The translations under genes and the position numbers were made by a program. Positions 1 through 11,700 of a DNA stretch of 64,000 nt are shown here, one piece after another (within the stretch, counting starts at the first letter, position 1; the number at the start of each line of letters is the position of its first letter). The stretch lies in the NCBI RefSeq assembly GCF_020520425.1, contig NC_079491.1:31611449-31675448 (forward strand). The letters run 5' to 3'. The stretch comes from Spinacia oleracea. Its lineage: Eukaryota; Streptophyta; Magnoliopsida; Caryophyllales; Amaranthaceae. The notes beneath the pieces were generated by a model. The model was given only the letters and a program-made list of their open reading frames with translations. It was not told where the DNA came from and made no database searches.

Positions 1-1
1 C

Positions 2-2704
2 AAAAAGAATGATTCAGATCTCACCTATCTGTGGCATTGTCGATTAGGCCATATAAACTTGAAACGCTTAGAAAGACTTCAAAATGAAGGAATTCTAGAA
101 CCATTTGACTTAGAGGATTATGGTAAATGCGAATCATGTTTACTTGGCAAAATGACAAAGCAACCTTTCTCTAAAGTTGGAGAAAGAGCAAATGAACTAT
201 TGGGTTTAATCCATACAGATGTATGTGGACCAATGAGTACAAATGCTAGAGGTGGTTTCATCTACTTTATCACTTTCACTGATGACTTCAGTAGGTATGG
301 TTATGTCTACCTAATGAAGCATAAGTCTGAATCCTTTGACAAATTCAAGGAATTTCAGAGTGAAGTAGAGAATCAATTAGGCAAGAAGATAAAGGCACTG
401 CGGTCTGATAGAGGCGGTGAATATCTGAGCTATGAATTTGATGACCATCTGAAAGAATGTGGAATTCTATCAGAATTGACTCCTCCTGGAACACCACAAT
501 GGAACGGTGTGTCGGAACGGAGGAACAGAACCTTGCTAGACATGGTCAAGTCAATGATGGGTCAGGCCGAACTTCCATTAGAATTTTGGGGACATGCACT
601 AAATACAGCTGCACTCACTATAAATAGAGCTCCGTCTAAAGCTGTCGAAAAGACTCCATACGAGTTATGGTTTGGAAAGCCTCCAAATGTGTCTTTTCTT
701 AAGATTTGGGGATGTGAAGTATACGTCAAACGATTAATTTCAGACAAACTTCATCCAAAATCTGACAAATGTATCCTTGTGGGCTATCCAAAGGAAACAA
801 AGGGGTATTACTTCTACAATACATCTGAGAACAAGGTATTTGTTGCTCGAGATGGTGTCTTTTTGGAGAAAGATCACATTTCCAAAATGACAAGTGGGAG
901 AAAAGTAGACCTCGAAGAAATTCGAGTCGAACAACAAACTCTAGAGAATGCTCAAGATGACATTCAGGATGAAACTCAGAGATCTTTAGAAGAATCTGGT
1001 GAGAATCATGGTCAATCTAGAAATGTTACCCCGCGTAGATCGCAAAGATATAGATCTCAACCGGAAAGGTACTTAGGTATTTTGACGAACGAGAGCTATG
1101 ACGTTCTATTACTTGAAAGTGATGAACCTGCGACTTACAAACAAGCTATGACGAGCCCTAGCTCCAAGCAGTGGCAAGAAGCCATGCAATCTGAATTAGA
1201 CTCCATGTCTGAAAACCAAGTATGGGATTTGGTCGATTTGCCAGATGGCTACCAAGCCATTGGAAGCAAATGGGTTTTCAAACTGAAAAAGGACAAGGAT
1301 GGGAAACTTGAAGTTTTCAAAGCTAGATTGGTTGCAAAAGGTTACAGGCAAGTCCACGGTGTGGATTATGATGAAACCTTTTCACCAGTTGCAATGCTAA
1401 AGTCTATTCGGATAATGTTAGCAATCGCTGCATATTACGATTACGAAATATGGCAGATGGATGTCAAAACTGCTTTCTTAAACGGCGTTTTAACAGAAAC
1501 TGTGTTTATGACACAGCCTGAAGGTTTTGAAGATCCAAAGAATGCTAAAAAGGTATGCAAGCTAAAGAAGTCAATCTACGGATTGAAGCAGGCATCCAGG
1601 AGCTGGAATATACGTTTTGATGAAGCAGTCAGTGACTTTGGTTTCATCAAGAACGCAGACGAATCTTGTGTATACAAGAAGGTCAGTGGGAGCAAAATTG
1701 CTTTCCTAGTATTATATGTCGACGACATATTACTTGTCGGAAATGACATTCCTATGTTGAACTCTGTCAAGATTTGGCTTGGGAAATGTTTTTCGATGAA
1801 GGATCTAGGAGAAGCACAGTACATATTGGGCATCAAGATTTACAGAGATAGATCTAAAAGGATGATTGGACTTAGTCAAAGCACTTATATCAATAAGGTG
1901 CTTGATAGGTTCAAGATGGCGGACTCCAAGCGAGGCTACCTACCCATGTCTCATGGAATGACTCTAAGCAAGACTCAGTGCCCAAAAACACTTGATGAGC
2001 GTAGACGAATGAATGGGATTCCATATGCATCATTGATTGGTTCAATAATGTATGCTATGATATGTACACGCCCGGATGTTGCGTATGCACTCAGTGCTAC
2101 GAGCAGATACCAGTCAGACCCAGGAGAGGCGCATTGGACTGCTGCCAAGAACATTCTGAAGTACCTGAAAAGGCACAAAGATGACTTCCTGGTCTATGGT
2201 GGAGATGATGAATTAATTGTTAAAGGCTATACGGACGCAAGTTTCCAAACCGACAAAGATGATTTCAGATCACAGTCTGGGTTTGTCTTCTGCCTCAACG
2301 GAGGAGCAGTAAGCTGGAAAAGTGCTAAGCAAAGCACCATTGCGGATTCTACAACTGAAGCGGAGTACATTGCTGCACATGAAGCAGCAAAGGAAGCTAT
2401 ATGGCTAAGGAAGTTCATAGGTGAACTTGGTGTAGTCCCCTCCATTAAAGGACCAATTGCCCTGTATTGTGATAATAACGGAGCTATTGCACAGGCAAAG
2501 GAGCCTAGACACCACCAGAGAGTCAAGCATGTACTTCGTAGATTTCACCTTCTACGAGAGTTCGTTGAAAGAAAAGAAGTCGAGATAAGCAAAATTGGTA
2601 CTGATGACAACATATCAGATCCATTAACTAAACCTCTGCCGCAGGCGAAGCACAACTCGCACACTGCAGCTATGGGAATCAAGCATATTGGAGAATGGCT
2701 TTGA
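2..2704 (+). CDS. pol: copia Pol polyprotein (partial): integrase, reverse transcriptase, RNase H
   Basis: The frame is open from base 2, so the codon at 59 is not a start; the real start is upstream of the window. It begins in the GAG-pre-integrase zinc region (WHCRLGHIN, then CESC). The integrase core follows with acidic residues in DVCGPM, SDRGGEY and SERRN. The copia RT carries YVDD near residue 553 (counted from base 59), and a C-terminal RNase H carries TEAEY. In the family this protein reverse-transcribes and integrates element RNA. The catalytic motifs I could see are intact over about 900 codons. The C-terminus (HIGEWL) and the following LTR fit one element. Confidence 0.93.
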   Translation, partial: KKNDSDLTYLWHCRLGHINLKRLERLQNEGILEPFDLEDYGKCESCLLGKMTKQPFSKVGERANELLGLIHTDVCGPMSTNARGGFIYFITFTDDFSRYGYVYLMKHKSESFDKFKEFQSEVENQLGKKIKALRSDRGGEYLSYEFDDHLKECGILSELTPPGTPQWNGVSERRNRTLLDMVKSMMGQAELPLEFWGHALNTAALTINRAPSKAVEKTPYELWFGKPPNVSFLKIWGCEVYVKRLISDKLHPKSDKCILVGYPKETKGYYFYNTSENKVFVARDGVFLEKDHISKMTSGRKVDLEEIRVEQQTLENAQDDIQDETQRSLEESGENHGQSRNVTPRRSQRYRSQPERYLGILTNESYDVLLLESDEPATYKQAMTSPSSKQWQEAMQSELDSMSENQVWDLVDLPDGYQAIGSKWVFKLKKDKDGKLEVFKARLVAKGYRQVHGVDYDETFSPVAMLKSIRIMLAIAAYYDYEIWQMDVKTAFLNGVLTETVFMTQPEGFEDPKNAKKVCKLKKSIYGLKQASRSWNIRFDEAVSDFGFIKNADESCVYKKVSGSKIAFLVLYVDDILLVGNDIPMLNSVKIWLGKCFSMKDLGEAQYILGIKIYRDRSKRMIGLSQSTYINKVLDRFKMADSKRGYLPMSHGMTLSKTQCPKTLDERRRMNGIPYASLIGSIMYAMICTRPDVAYALSATSRYQSDPGEAHWTAAKNILKYLKRHKDDFLVYGGDDELIVKGYTDASFQTDKDDFRSQSGFVFCLNGGAVSWKSAKQSTIADSTTEAEYIAAHEAAKEAIWLRKFIGELGVVPSIKGPIALYCDNNGAIAQAKEPRHHQRVKHVLRRFHLLREFVERKEVEISKIGTDDNISDPLTKPLPQAKHNSHTAAMGIKHIGEWL

Positions 2705-3570
2705 TGTCTCTGTTTAATGTTTTAAAGTTTTAGAGTTTAAATCTTTGTAAAACATTATTGGTTAATCATTCACAATAAATGAAAAGAATTCATTTTTCCA
2801 TTTAATTTGTGGTTTATTAAATGATGAGTCCCTTCAATTTGACGATATATTCAAGATAGACTGTCAGGACCAGTCCTGTGACTAAGAAATGTCTATCAAG
2901 TGAACTTGAATGTCAAAGGTTGAAAATGGTCCCTAGTTGGAGTTTTCTATAAAATTGGACGCATAGAAAACGTTAGACGATTAGAATGCAAGATGACTAG
3001 TAGTTCTGTTTCTTGAACTATGTGGACATGGGCAATGTCATAATCATTTGCATAGATACTTACTTTGGGAAGACTAGTATCGGACAAGACCTATGAAACT
3101 TTACTGTAAGAGATGAAAATCTGTCATAAGTAAATTTCATTAAAATTATTAGACACTAAATCCTCAATACCTGAGTGATTTGAGATTACTTGTTTGAGAA
3201 CTGGTTGCTTTGACGTTGACCAACCGTCGCACCGTAAAAGGAGGCTATAAAGGCAACGCTCAGGTAATCACCTATCAAACGAAGTCTAATCTCAAGATCG
3301 CAAGATTGAGATTGTCCTCCCATAAATCGGGATGAGATGCTTAAAAGTTGTACAAGGCCACTCGGAGAGCTAGAAACTGTGAAATGCATGGCCGTGCTCG
3401 GATGAATCATAGGCTATGATTATCTGTCTATTTGATCAGTTGAACTCTGAAACCGAGAAACACCTCTGGACATAATAAGGATGACAACTCTTACCTTATG
3501 TTCAAGAGCAAGCATCGAGCGACAAAGGAATTAGGAAATGCACACTTGTCCCTAAGGACAAGTGGGAGAC

Positions 3571-3937
3571 TGAAGGAAATAATGCCCTTGGTCCAAGTAT
3601 GCATTCTATGTTAAGTCTAATAAATGCGGTTCAGTATTAATTAACAAGTTAATAATTCAGTGAGATCAAGTGAGCTGAATGCCTAGCTAGAGGCCGCTTC
3701 AGTTCAAGTGGAATTAATGATATTAATCCACAGCTTACTCTTGACTATCTACGGAGGGACGACACTTGGAGTCCTAAAGACTTGTTCTTGTTCGGTTCGG
3801 GCGCAGCTAGGGAAGGCACGCAACAAAGAGTATGCATCTAAATTATGCTATATGATTATGTGTAAATAATATGTATTCCTGGCTTAATGGTTTTTTCCGC
3901 ATGATTTATGAATTGTCATATGTATCATAACCTAACA
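3571..3937 (+). repeat. 3' LTR of the copia element
   Basis: The LTR starts directly after the polypurine tract with TGAAGGAAATAATGCCC and probably ends with CTAACA at 3937, about 367 bp. The 5' copy is outside the window, so the right end is set only by the TG...CA rule and by my recollection of similar LTRs. It could be a few bases off. Confidence 0.65.
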
Positions 3938-4255
3938 ATTTTAATATGGAATATTCTTATAATGTTAGTTATGTGATACAAAATGATTGGGTGGAGGAAT
4001 GCACGTGGTCACGCAATATTGAAAATAAAAAAAATAAAAAAATTAAAACACTGCGATGTTCAATTCTTTACTTTGCTATTACAATTTAGAAGTTTTATCA
4101 TGTAAGTGCACTATTGTTACATAGTTGCACTTTAGATGTATTTTAATAGAGATGAGTAGATGATGCATAATTTTTGTTTGGATAAACTTGGTGAAATTAA
4201 ACATTTTTATTGCCTATTATCCGTGATGATAGATGTAATAATAGAAGTTTTAGGT

Positions 4256-4291
4256 TTATACCACGCACGCATCGCGTGCATATAAGACTAG
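4256..4291 (+). mobile_element. Helitron-like 3' terminus
   Basis: A hairpin with arms GCACGC/GCGTGC (4265-4270 and 4274-4279), with outer TTATA/TATAA pairing, is followed eight bases later by CTAG and then T. A short GC-rich hairpin just before CTRR, inserted ahead of T, is the Helitron 3' end signature. I could not find the matching 5' TC end, so only the terminus is called. Confidence 0.4.
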
Positions 4292-4784
4292 TGTAGTAGA
4301 AGCTTCAAAAGCAACCCCTCAGACAATTAAGAAGATAATGAAATCAATGTTCAATGCCAATTTCTATTGATGATACTTCTAAAGTAATCACATATGTGAT
4401 TCTTTACTGCCACATTTTGTCCTGATGTAAATACTCGTCACATGCAATCTTTTGACAACTTACAACATTCCTAAGTTTTTCTAAGCTTCTTCTATACAGT
4501 TCACTATGCTTCTATGATTGTAGAGCTTCACTAAGCTCTCTTTAACTATGTACAGTTTCACCAAATTTCTTTTGACAATATACATCAGGTAATTTGTAGG
4601 AGTACATCTCTACTTTTAAATGTAAGAAAAATAAATTATAAGTAATTAGCCTTAATGTAACTTTTGAGTTACATACGAATACCAATGATGCATATATTTT
4701 GCATAAATAAAACTTTAATATCTTACATGACGTGCACGTCCCTTTAATTAGTATTAATAAAATCACAAATTCTTATTTACAATG

Positions 4785-5066
4785 GGTGTACAATAAATAT
4801 TGTACACCGGAGTAAAAGTTAACCCAAAATGCTTAAAAGTTAAGCTTATTTATGTAAACGTTATCTATTTTTAAGTGATAAATTTTTTCATTTTAGTAAA
4901 ACTTATTTCTTCAAAATCACTAATAATGTATAAAATTAATCATTTAACCCTTTAAAAATTTATCTATTAATTTTTTTACTAATATAAAAGTTAACCAAAA
5001 CTAGGTTAAAGTTACCAAAAAAAAGGGTTAAAGTTATCTTGGTGTACAATAAATTTATTGTACACC
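4785..5066. repeat. short element bounded by two near-identical palindromes (MITE-like)
   Basis: Two palindromes, 4785-4808 (11-bp arms GGTGTACAATA with a 2-nt spacer) and 5041-5066 (13-bp arms, no spacer), share the sequence GGTGTACAATAAA. They bracket about 230 bp of AT-rich DNA. This looks like a small non-autonomous element just upstream of the kinase gene, but no target duplication is clear. Confidence 0.4.
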
Positions 5067-5354
5067 TGGTACGCGTAAGACCTTTTGTAATAAAATAAAG
5101 TATACTCTATGAAAGAATATTCTAGAGACTTGAGTATTTGTACAAGACCTAACAAATCTCCATTTTCGCACAACAAAAATATGTCACTACAAAAGTACAA
5201 AGCGTTCCCTCCAATACCCAAACACGACGCATCTAAATTCTAAAGCCTTATTTAATCATTACCAAAAAAAACACCTCATTTATCATCACTCCCTCTCTCA
5301 TTTCACTCAATTCTTCCCCAATTCCTCCAATTCTCCCCTTCTTCGATCGCACCA

Positions 5355-5389
5355 AAACCCTAATTTCCTCCATAATTAAACCCTAAACC
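5355..5389 (+). promoter_or_regulatory. two telo-box motifs in kinase 5' region
   Basis: AAACCCTAA occurs at 5355-5363 and again at 5378-5386, within a C/T-rich stretch (about 5280-5520) that looks like a plant core promoter or leader. Telo-boxes are common near transcription starts of plant cell-cycle and translation genes. Placement suits a promoter for a kinase linked to chromatin replication. No TATA box is obvious. Confidence 0.45.
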
Positions 5390-5575
5390 GCGCAATTTCT
5401 TCTCCCCATCCCGACAATATCTAACTTCGATTACATCTTCTTCATCGATTTCTGCATAATACTTTACACAGTTTGAAATTTCTCACTGTTTCTTCGAGCT
5501 GAAGGCTCTCTTGCAATTTCTACAATTCCCCGAAATTGCTGGAGTTAGGGTTTTCGCATTTTAATTGCGATTTTA

Positions 5576-5659
5576 ATGAACTGTTTGGGGAGAATTTTCT
5601 TATGCTGCTATGCTGAAGATAAGCATAAGTTAGCCTTGGTTTTTTTCTCTCTCCTGTGA
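5576..5659 (+). promoter_or_regulatory. upstream ORF of 27 codons in kinase leader
   Basis: An ATG at 5576 opens 27 codons ending at TGA 5657-5659, 77 bp before the kinase ATG at 5737. A second, very short ATG frame lies inside it. If the leader is transcribed unspliced, these uORFs could lower translation of the kinase. A spliced leader would remove them, which I cannot judge. Confidence 0.35.
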
Positions 5660-5736
5660 ATTACTACTGGTCATTATTCATCGACAAACTTTGTTGCTTA
5701 CTTCACCTGGTGTTTTCTGAGTTATTTGGATCGAAA

Positions 5737-8700
5737 ATGTCGGATGATATGTTGATTCATTTCTCTTCAAACTCATCTAATCAGTCTGATCATTCCTTGC
5801 CAACTAAAATTGCTAAGCTCGAAGCACGTCTGGTGGGCAAGGGTTCGGTTTCGAATCCGGGATCCAGCTCAATGGCCTTACCTGCCCAAACTGTCTGGCC
5901 TTCTGCTGGGTCGTCGAAGTTCGTTGCTGTTGATAGTTTATTAGAGGCGTCAACTTCTAGTGACTCTGATGATGATGTGAGTATGTGTGTTTATCTGTTT
6001 ATTGGTGTTATTTGAATTGGATTGACAATTTATAATAGTGTGGATTGCATTGATTTCGGATTTATTTTCTTGATGCAATTGTTATATATTCTGAAGTTAG
6101 ACTGGTTCTTCGACGGAGAACAGCTGAACAGGCAGTGCGGTCATATGGAAATAGAAAAAAGACAGGATTGATGATAGTTGCGATTCTTGCAAGTAATAAT
6201 TGTATCAACTGAATTCGAATTTGAAAGTCATACTTGTAAGACTGTGGATAGGATTGTAGTTGTTGATCCTTGAGAAGTAACCCTTTTTTCTCTAGTAATG
6301 AGATAAGAGTTACGAAATAGAGAACTAAAAGTCCTTAAAAAAAAACCTGTTTTCCAAGCGAAAAACAATCTCGTTCTTGTCTGAGACCTTCATACCCAGT
6401 CTTTGGCATTTTGGAGTCGATGGAATGAAGTAATTGGAAATGGATTAAGAACAGCAGGTCGTAGAAGGATAGGTACTCCTCTACCGACTATCGCTTGACA
6501 TGCACAATTCTATAACTTTTTGCGCCCGGTAGAAGACTGACTAGCCCATCCAACCAACATATCCACCACCTCCTTTGCCCTTAATATAAATGTGATGCAG
6601 GTTTGTTGAAATGATTTTTTTGGAGATCTCTGTATGACATGTCAGAAGAAGTGTAACAAGTACCTGGAAATAAATATGCAAGTACATTATAAAAGTCTTG
6701 TCCAAAATATTTTGTAATTTTTTATCTGTTCGAGAACTCAGAAAGTAATAAATCATGAATCATACGCAACAAGAAGGTCAGAAAAACACATTGAGTTAAT
6801 TGTATTTCGAGAGCTCTTTGTAAATTGAAGAATGTAAGCAGTGTGAAGATACTGAAAACAACAGGATTATTCCTACAGTCTTGTGAAAAGATACATGTGA
6901 TGACCGTCAGACCGTGATCATATTGTGCTATTCAATCTGTAGCTTTATTTTTTTTGTCTCGAACCCTTAGCTAGAAAATACCGTGTAACATCTTAATAAT
7001 TAATTTGAAACTTCTTGTCTAGACTTTCCCATAATTTTGCTAGTTGTAGGCAATGCTACTTCAACTCTTAGTTGAAAGTTCTTCGTTGGATACTCATTGC
7101 TTTAATTTTCACCTAAACACCTTAATTTTGTCAAACAACATATTTGTAGAGAAAAATGTAAAAGGAGATGGAAAGAGAAGACTAAGTTATGTTTGTACAG
7201 AAGATTGAGATGGAAACATAGACAAAATAGATTGTAAAATATGAGCTTGATATGAGAATTCTATTAAGAACCAACAAACAATTCAAAGTGAAATGTTTAT
7301 ATATGTATTTATTGCATGAAAAGCGCATGTGAAGGCTTTGTAGAATGATGAATGCTTTCCGTGTCCCCATACTCGTGTCAAATTCAAGGTTATTGTCCTC
7401 ATTGACAAAATTTGAGCCCTGTTATGTCAAACACTTGGATATGTAGCCGTATGCTGTCTGAGTGACATATACTGTAGGTGTTTAGTCATTCCGATTCCCC
7501 TCTCCATATCATTTTTCGGGAGCTAGAGGAAATGTGTCTGTCGACCCTTTTTACTTTCTTTCTCAAATAGCGGGGTGTTTATCTTGAAAAAGTGTGAAAG
7601 CACACCTGTATGACAAACTGAAAACCTGATTATAAGGATAGTAAAGTGTTCAAAAGTATGTAATCTACAATTCTGCAGCAGTTGTACTTGTACAAATCCA
7701 AAGTGTATTTCCAGTTTCTCTTTTTCTCCAGGGGTGGGTTGGGGACTTAAAACAGGGTTGTTTGAAAGATAATCCTTGTTGGCATATCATATTTAAACTT
7801 GAAGGCTTAATTTGCTTATTTTAATTAAATCCTGTCATGTCTGTTTAACATTCGCTCTTCTCAATTAGAATGTTCTTGTCTTCTGTTTTTGCAGGGTGGT
7901 GGGGAATTTCTCATTCAGGCCAACATTCGGAAGCGTCAAAAGCTTCAGGAAGACAATAGATCCAATTTGGATCATGCTGAGGTACTTCTCTTACACTTTG
8001 CATAGAATTGGTAAAGAGGTCTTATATATAAATACAAATGACGTCAAAAAGAAGAGCTCTGTAATGTGTATAGCTTTTATTTTTTATTTAGTTGCTTTTT
8101 CCATTTTTGACTTGAAGCAAACTGGGTTCGATTGAATAGACATGTAGGAAGCCCAAATCCTTAATTCCATACTTGCCTAATGCCAAGTTAAGATCTCCTT
8201 AACCATAAGCTTGTAGGTTTTGGGTCAATTTAGAAATTTGAATGCACGTAAGGTATATGTTCAGTGTTGGATTTACCTTTTTTTGAAATTCGAGAGATTT
8301 CTGTTTGTTAACACCCCCCCCCCTCCACCCCATAGTGCTGTTGTATTCTTGCGAATCCTTGGGTAAAGGTTATTTTCGTCTTTTTGAGTCATTTATCCAT
8401 TTTATAAAACTATATAACATCTGCAATCTAATCTGTTAGGTCTTTTTTAATGAGATTCATAGTTTAATATTCTTTTTTGAGTAACTTCAGCTAGATGACT
8501 AATTAAAGCACAATCTTGCAGTCTTGCAGAATCTTCTTCTTCCATATCTAGTATTTTACTTTAACCAGATCTTTGTTGAATATGTTAGGTTGGCGGTGAT
8601 GGAAAGCCAAAGACTGTGGAAGAAATATCCCCCATTCTTGGTGTTGATACGAACAAGAAAAAACAAGGTCGTGGTAGGCCACAGGGAACAACTGGCCGTG

Positions 8701-11700
8701 GCCGTGGTTCTAGATCAAACGATCATCCTAAAACCCAAACATCACCTTCTACTTTTTCTTCTGCAAATGGTCAGATGGACAAGTCAAATTACAAGGTAAT
8801 ATTCAACTTGCACATCCTGTATTTACAATCTGCTAATAACAGGCTTATTTAAGTGTGTCAATGTCTGAACCTTTTTCCCCTTTAAAATTGGATTATAAAA
8901 TGATTCACTATTTAATTGGGTCACTTTACAGGATATGAGAACTACAGAGTTGTTTTCGAATGGTGACCGCACTCAGGAGGTACAGTTTCTAATGACATCT
9001 TGTGTCTAGTCGACAGCTGTTAATGCCCCTCCCCCGTCCTTACACAGTTGCACAAACACACACACACATCACAAACAAAAATAAAGAGAGGGGGAAGAAA
9101 ATGACAGCGTATGTAAACAATGCAATTGTAGCCTATAGGAGGATTAGTGAAGAAGGAGCTTATAACTTTTTAAGTCATGTTTGTGCATGCCGAGTGTTTT
9201 GACCCTCGTGGAGGAGAAACAGTGTTTTACATATGTCTTCATTGTTCTGTATAAAAAGGATAAGCTTGCTTGCTTGCAAAGTAAAGTTGCCTCTCTGGAA
9301 GAGGAGTTGCGCAAGTCACGTGAAGAGGTTTCTAATTATCAAAATCAGTCCTATCAATTAGGAAAGGTAAATTATAATGTTTTGTATTTTATGTTAAATA
9401 AAAATGTCGCCTCAATTTATGAGGAATTAATGCATTTTCTTCATACCTATTAGGAGCTCAAGGAGCACAAAGATTGTGAAGAATTATTGAAGCCAAAGGT
9501 CTGTTCTTCCTATACTTTATTGAACCTTTGGGGGCATAATATTAGGTTTTGTCTTTTTATAATTTGTCGTTTTGTCTTTTCCTATTTTCCGTAGAGCAAA
9601 AGTTAGTTCGTGAACAAGAAGCATTGTACTCGTTGTCTGTTTACAAGGCATCGTTAAGAGTCTAGCTAAGGTGTGTTACTTAACATGTTGATATTTTGTG
9701 CTTATTTGTGCAGCGAACAAAAATCATATCAGATTTGCTGATATCTGTTTCAAAAGCCGAGAGACAAGAAACAAGGATGAAAGTGCGTCAGGATTCCTTG
9801 AGACTCGGCAACGTTGGAGTGATAAGGTATGTAATTCTCTTCAAGAGATTTTCCCTATGTCATTTCCTCTGCTTCTATGTATTAAGATAATGGTAAAGCA
9901 ATGATGTATTGTAGAGAAGTGAAGTGATGTTTATTGGTGTTTTAAAAGATGTTTTGGTCTTCACAAGGCATTTTGTTATGTGTTGAATGTAGTTTATAAG
10001 AATGATAAATGCATAATGGTCATGAATTCTGTTCAGTCTTGAATGTAGTTTTTGAGAATGAAATGCATGGTCATGAATTCTGGTGTGTGAGTACCTGAGT
10101 GGCATGCTGTGTTACTTCGACACGCCACTTTTGGGCTCATATCCATGTCGACCCGACGCGACACAGATCCGGGTATGGAATCCGTACCGGATCCATGGAT
10201 GGTCAATCAGACACGGCAGACAGCCCTTTCTTAAAGAAAAATGTCGATCTACTTTTTAATCAACCCTAGATCTGGTAATTAGGAGTAACATTCATGTTCT
10301 TTTTTGTTTTAAGCATGGGGCTTTTGCTGAGAATCTAAACCCGAACTCAGGGAAGCTATTTTTTTCTGATATATAAAGCACCGACCATCATCTTCCGGTG
10401 AGGATTGGGGTGGTAATGGCGTACTTGCTGCAATTTTTTCCCAAAGCTGTCCTTTTTCTTTTTCGTTTTAATCTGGGGTGTTTGTATTTGAAAACTGAAC
10501 CTACTTTACAGCTGTACTCCTGTTCTCTTTGACTTTTCAATTCTGTTTTTTTAAAGAACTTTAATTATTTTTCTTTTCTGTAATTCTTTTTTACGTGTCC
10601 CCGTACCCGTGTCCGAGTAACATAGGTGGCATGTTAAGTTGTCTAGAAAAAATGATATTTGCTCATTGGTATTATTTGACGGAGACATCTAATGAGATCT
10701 CCATCACTGTGATGCTGGGGTCAGTTTGAATGATGTTGTTATCAAAAGAGTCATTTCTGTTTAGGCTGTTGCTCTGCTCTCTATAGTCTATACTTCCTTG
10801 AAAACTACTCCCTCCATCCAATATTGGAGGTCCAAGTTTTACCTTTTATTGTCCACAAATATGGTCCTGTTGAGCATTAGCTACTTGCATATGCTGACAT
10901 GCCTTCCCGTTTTAATAGGTAAAACCTAACCTTCATATACTGGCCAAATCTACTTGGAACTTTCAATTTGTGATGGAGGGCATGCTTTGTTTTTCTTTTG
11001 TCCAGTGAACTTGCATAGAATTGCTAATTGTCAACCGATATTGTTTTTCTTTTGTCCAGTGAACTTGCAATTGCTATTGTAATCTTCTGTTTTCACTGCT
11101 TGACCTGTATGCCCTGCTAGTGTAATGATAAGGGACACCAAATATTTCACATATTTTTAGAATATCAATTGACCATGTACAACACCAAAAGTTCTGTTTT
11201 GTTTATAGCAATCTCATGCTTGACTTTAGTGTATCTTTCTTGACTTGAGTGTCACAAGTTTGAAAATTTAAGAATATGTTTGCTATTGTAATCTGTCTTG
11301 TATTTACTGGCCCTTACATCTAGTGCCAAGGGAAAAATGGTGTTTGCACCATAAAGATTGACCTCACTGACTTTGTGGATGATTCTCTGTATGGATGGAA
11401 AGTGTTGGCAGCTAGTCAGAATTTCATCACTCATCGCTTGTGCCTTGGGTCTAGGATAAGATGGGCACTGATAGTTTGTATGGGCCTTATGGCAGTGCAT
11501 AGAGACATCCTGCTGGAATTGAATATGAAAGCTCTTATGGTTGAATTATCTTACACTTGTATGAATGATGCAAAGTTGCAAACACTATGCGAATTAAAGG
11601 GGGAGGGAGAGAGCATGCTGAGAATATTATTGGTGGTAGGGATGCTTGCATACAGCCACATCCACTGTCATTAATTTTATTCTGATTATTACAGGGCAGG

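Larger units (their letters stand above)
1..3937 (+). mobile_element. Ty1/copia LTR retrotransposon, 5' part outside window
   Basis: The left edge cuts into the polyprotein of a copia element. It runs through an open pol frame (stop at 2702-2704), about 860 bp of non-coding sequence, a purine tract AGTGGGAGAC (3561-3570) and a 3' LTR starting TGAAGG at 3571. The LTR probably ends CTAACA at 3937. The integrase-before-RT order identifies Ty1/copia. The visible coding part has no stop or frameshift, so the insertion looks fairly young. The 5' LTR, primer site and gag lie outside the window, so target duplication and age cannot be judged. I see no genes in 2705-3570. Confidence 0.9.

Noticed and set aside
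10808..10980. CTCCCTCCATCC sequence resembling a Stowaway left end
   Set aside because: The right end keeps only GATGGAGGG and lacks a TA flank, so the element cannot be closed.
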